6,458 bases of DNA from Verrucomicrobiaceae bacterium (GTDB lineage Bacteria; Verrucomicrobiota; Verrucomicrobiae; Verrucomicrobiales; Akkermansiaceae): contig RPOS01000165.1 in NCBI GenBank assembly GCA_003820635.1, positions 1 to 6,458 on the forward strand, given 5' to 3'. The translations under genes were made by a program, and so were the position numbers. Shown one piece after another: positions 6,205 through 6,458 of the stretch (position 1 is its first letter; every line of letters begins with the position of its first letter). The notes beneath the pieces are model-generated. The model had not been told where the DNA came from and made no database searches. It saw only the letters and a program-made list of their open reading frames with translations.

Positions 6205-6458
6205 ATGCGAACACACCATTGCAACCAACTCCGCGAATCCCACACCGGCCAATCCGTCACGCTCATCGGCTGGGTCAATTCCGCCCGCGACCACGGCGGC
6301 GTGATCTTCATCGACCTGCGCGACCGCGAGGGCCTCACGCAGTGCGTGTTCCATCCGGAGGAAAACCCGGAAGTGGCCAAGCTCTCGCACACCCTGCGCG
6401 AGGAAGACGTGGTGCAGGTGACCGGCATGGTTTCCAAGCGCCTTGAAGGCACCGTGAA
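6205..6458 (+). CDS. aspS: Aspartate--tRNA ligase, N-terminal part (runs off the window)
   Basis: The first 84 residues of a class II synthetase that charges tRNA-Asp (or tRNA-Asn as well in a non-discriminating enzyme) are present. They form the N-terminal OB-fold that binds the anticodon. Family landmarks are RTHHCNQL (2-9), the block VTLIGWVNSARDHGGVIFID (18-37), LRDREG (38-43), and VVQVTGMVSKRLEGTV at the window edge. The ATG at 6205 gives the usual short lead before the HHCNQL segment. No ribosome binding site is evident; pyrimidine-rich sequence precedes it. hisS lies upstream in the same direction, a common pairing in bacteria, though the heptamer hairpin between them could separate their expression. 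Discriminating versus non-discriminating type cannot be judged from this part. Confidence 0.95.
   Translation, partial: MRTHHCNQLRESHTGQSVTLIGWVNSARDHGGVIFIDLRDREGLTQCVFHPEENPEVAKLSHTLREEDVVQVTGMVSKRLEGTV

Overview
The window looks like chromosomal DNA from a GC-rich Gram-negative bacterium. A member of the Verrucomicrobiota is my best guess. The guess rests on the outer-membrane receptor, the style of the encoded proteins, the hisS/aspS pair and the scarcity of Shine-Dalgarno sites. No 16S or marker comparison was possible.

Left part (1-3433, plus strand) is a copper-handling cluster. It starts with a possible 8-base overlap from an upstream gene, then a NosY-type ABC permease of the nitrous-oxide-reductase maturation machinery. 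Next is a small membrane-anchored or secreted protein of unknown function with an HPCELC motif. After a 141-base gap containing a perfect 15-bp palindrome comes a TonB-dependent receptor. That receptor keeps the CxxxM...HxM copper ligands of the OprC/NosA family and carries a methionine-rich segment just after the second motif. The simplest reading is that copper enters through the receptor and is used in the periplasm, with NosY and its unseen ABC partners helping to build the copper centres of N2O reductase. The small protein may be a copper carrier or a regulatory partner, but that is inference.

Middle part (3434-4572, minus strand) is a gene graveyard. A secreted PHP/CehA-McbA-like metallohydrolase gene is interrupted by an in-frame TGA and then cut off after its HTH and GHTHVG metal motifs. 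It runs directly into an internal fragment of an ASKHA/ROK-like ATPase gene that carries a one-base frameshift. That fragment ends against the 3' end of the receptor gene. At least two deletions or rearrangements and two point lesions are needed to explain this.

Right part (4753-6458, plus strand) is housekeeping: hisS (complete) followed by the 5' end of aspS. The 156-base gap between them holds two facing arrays of an NCAAGAC heptamer that can pair into a long imperfect hairpin.

No tRNA, rRNA, CRISPR array or insertion sequence was seen. There is no strong sign of an entirely new system. The most promising points are the copper cluster with its unknown CxxC protein, the decayed minus-strand locus and the heptamer repeat.
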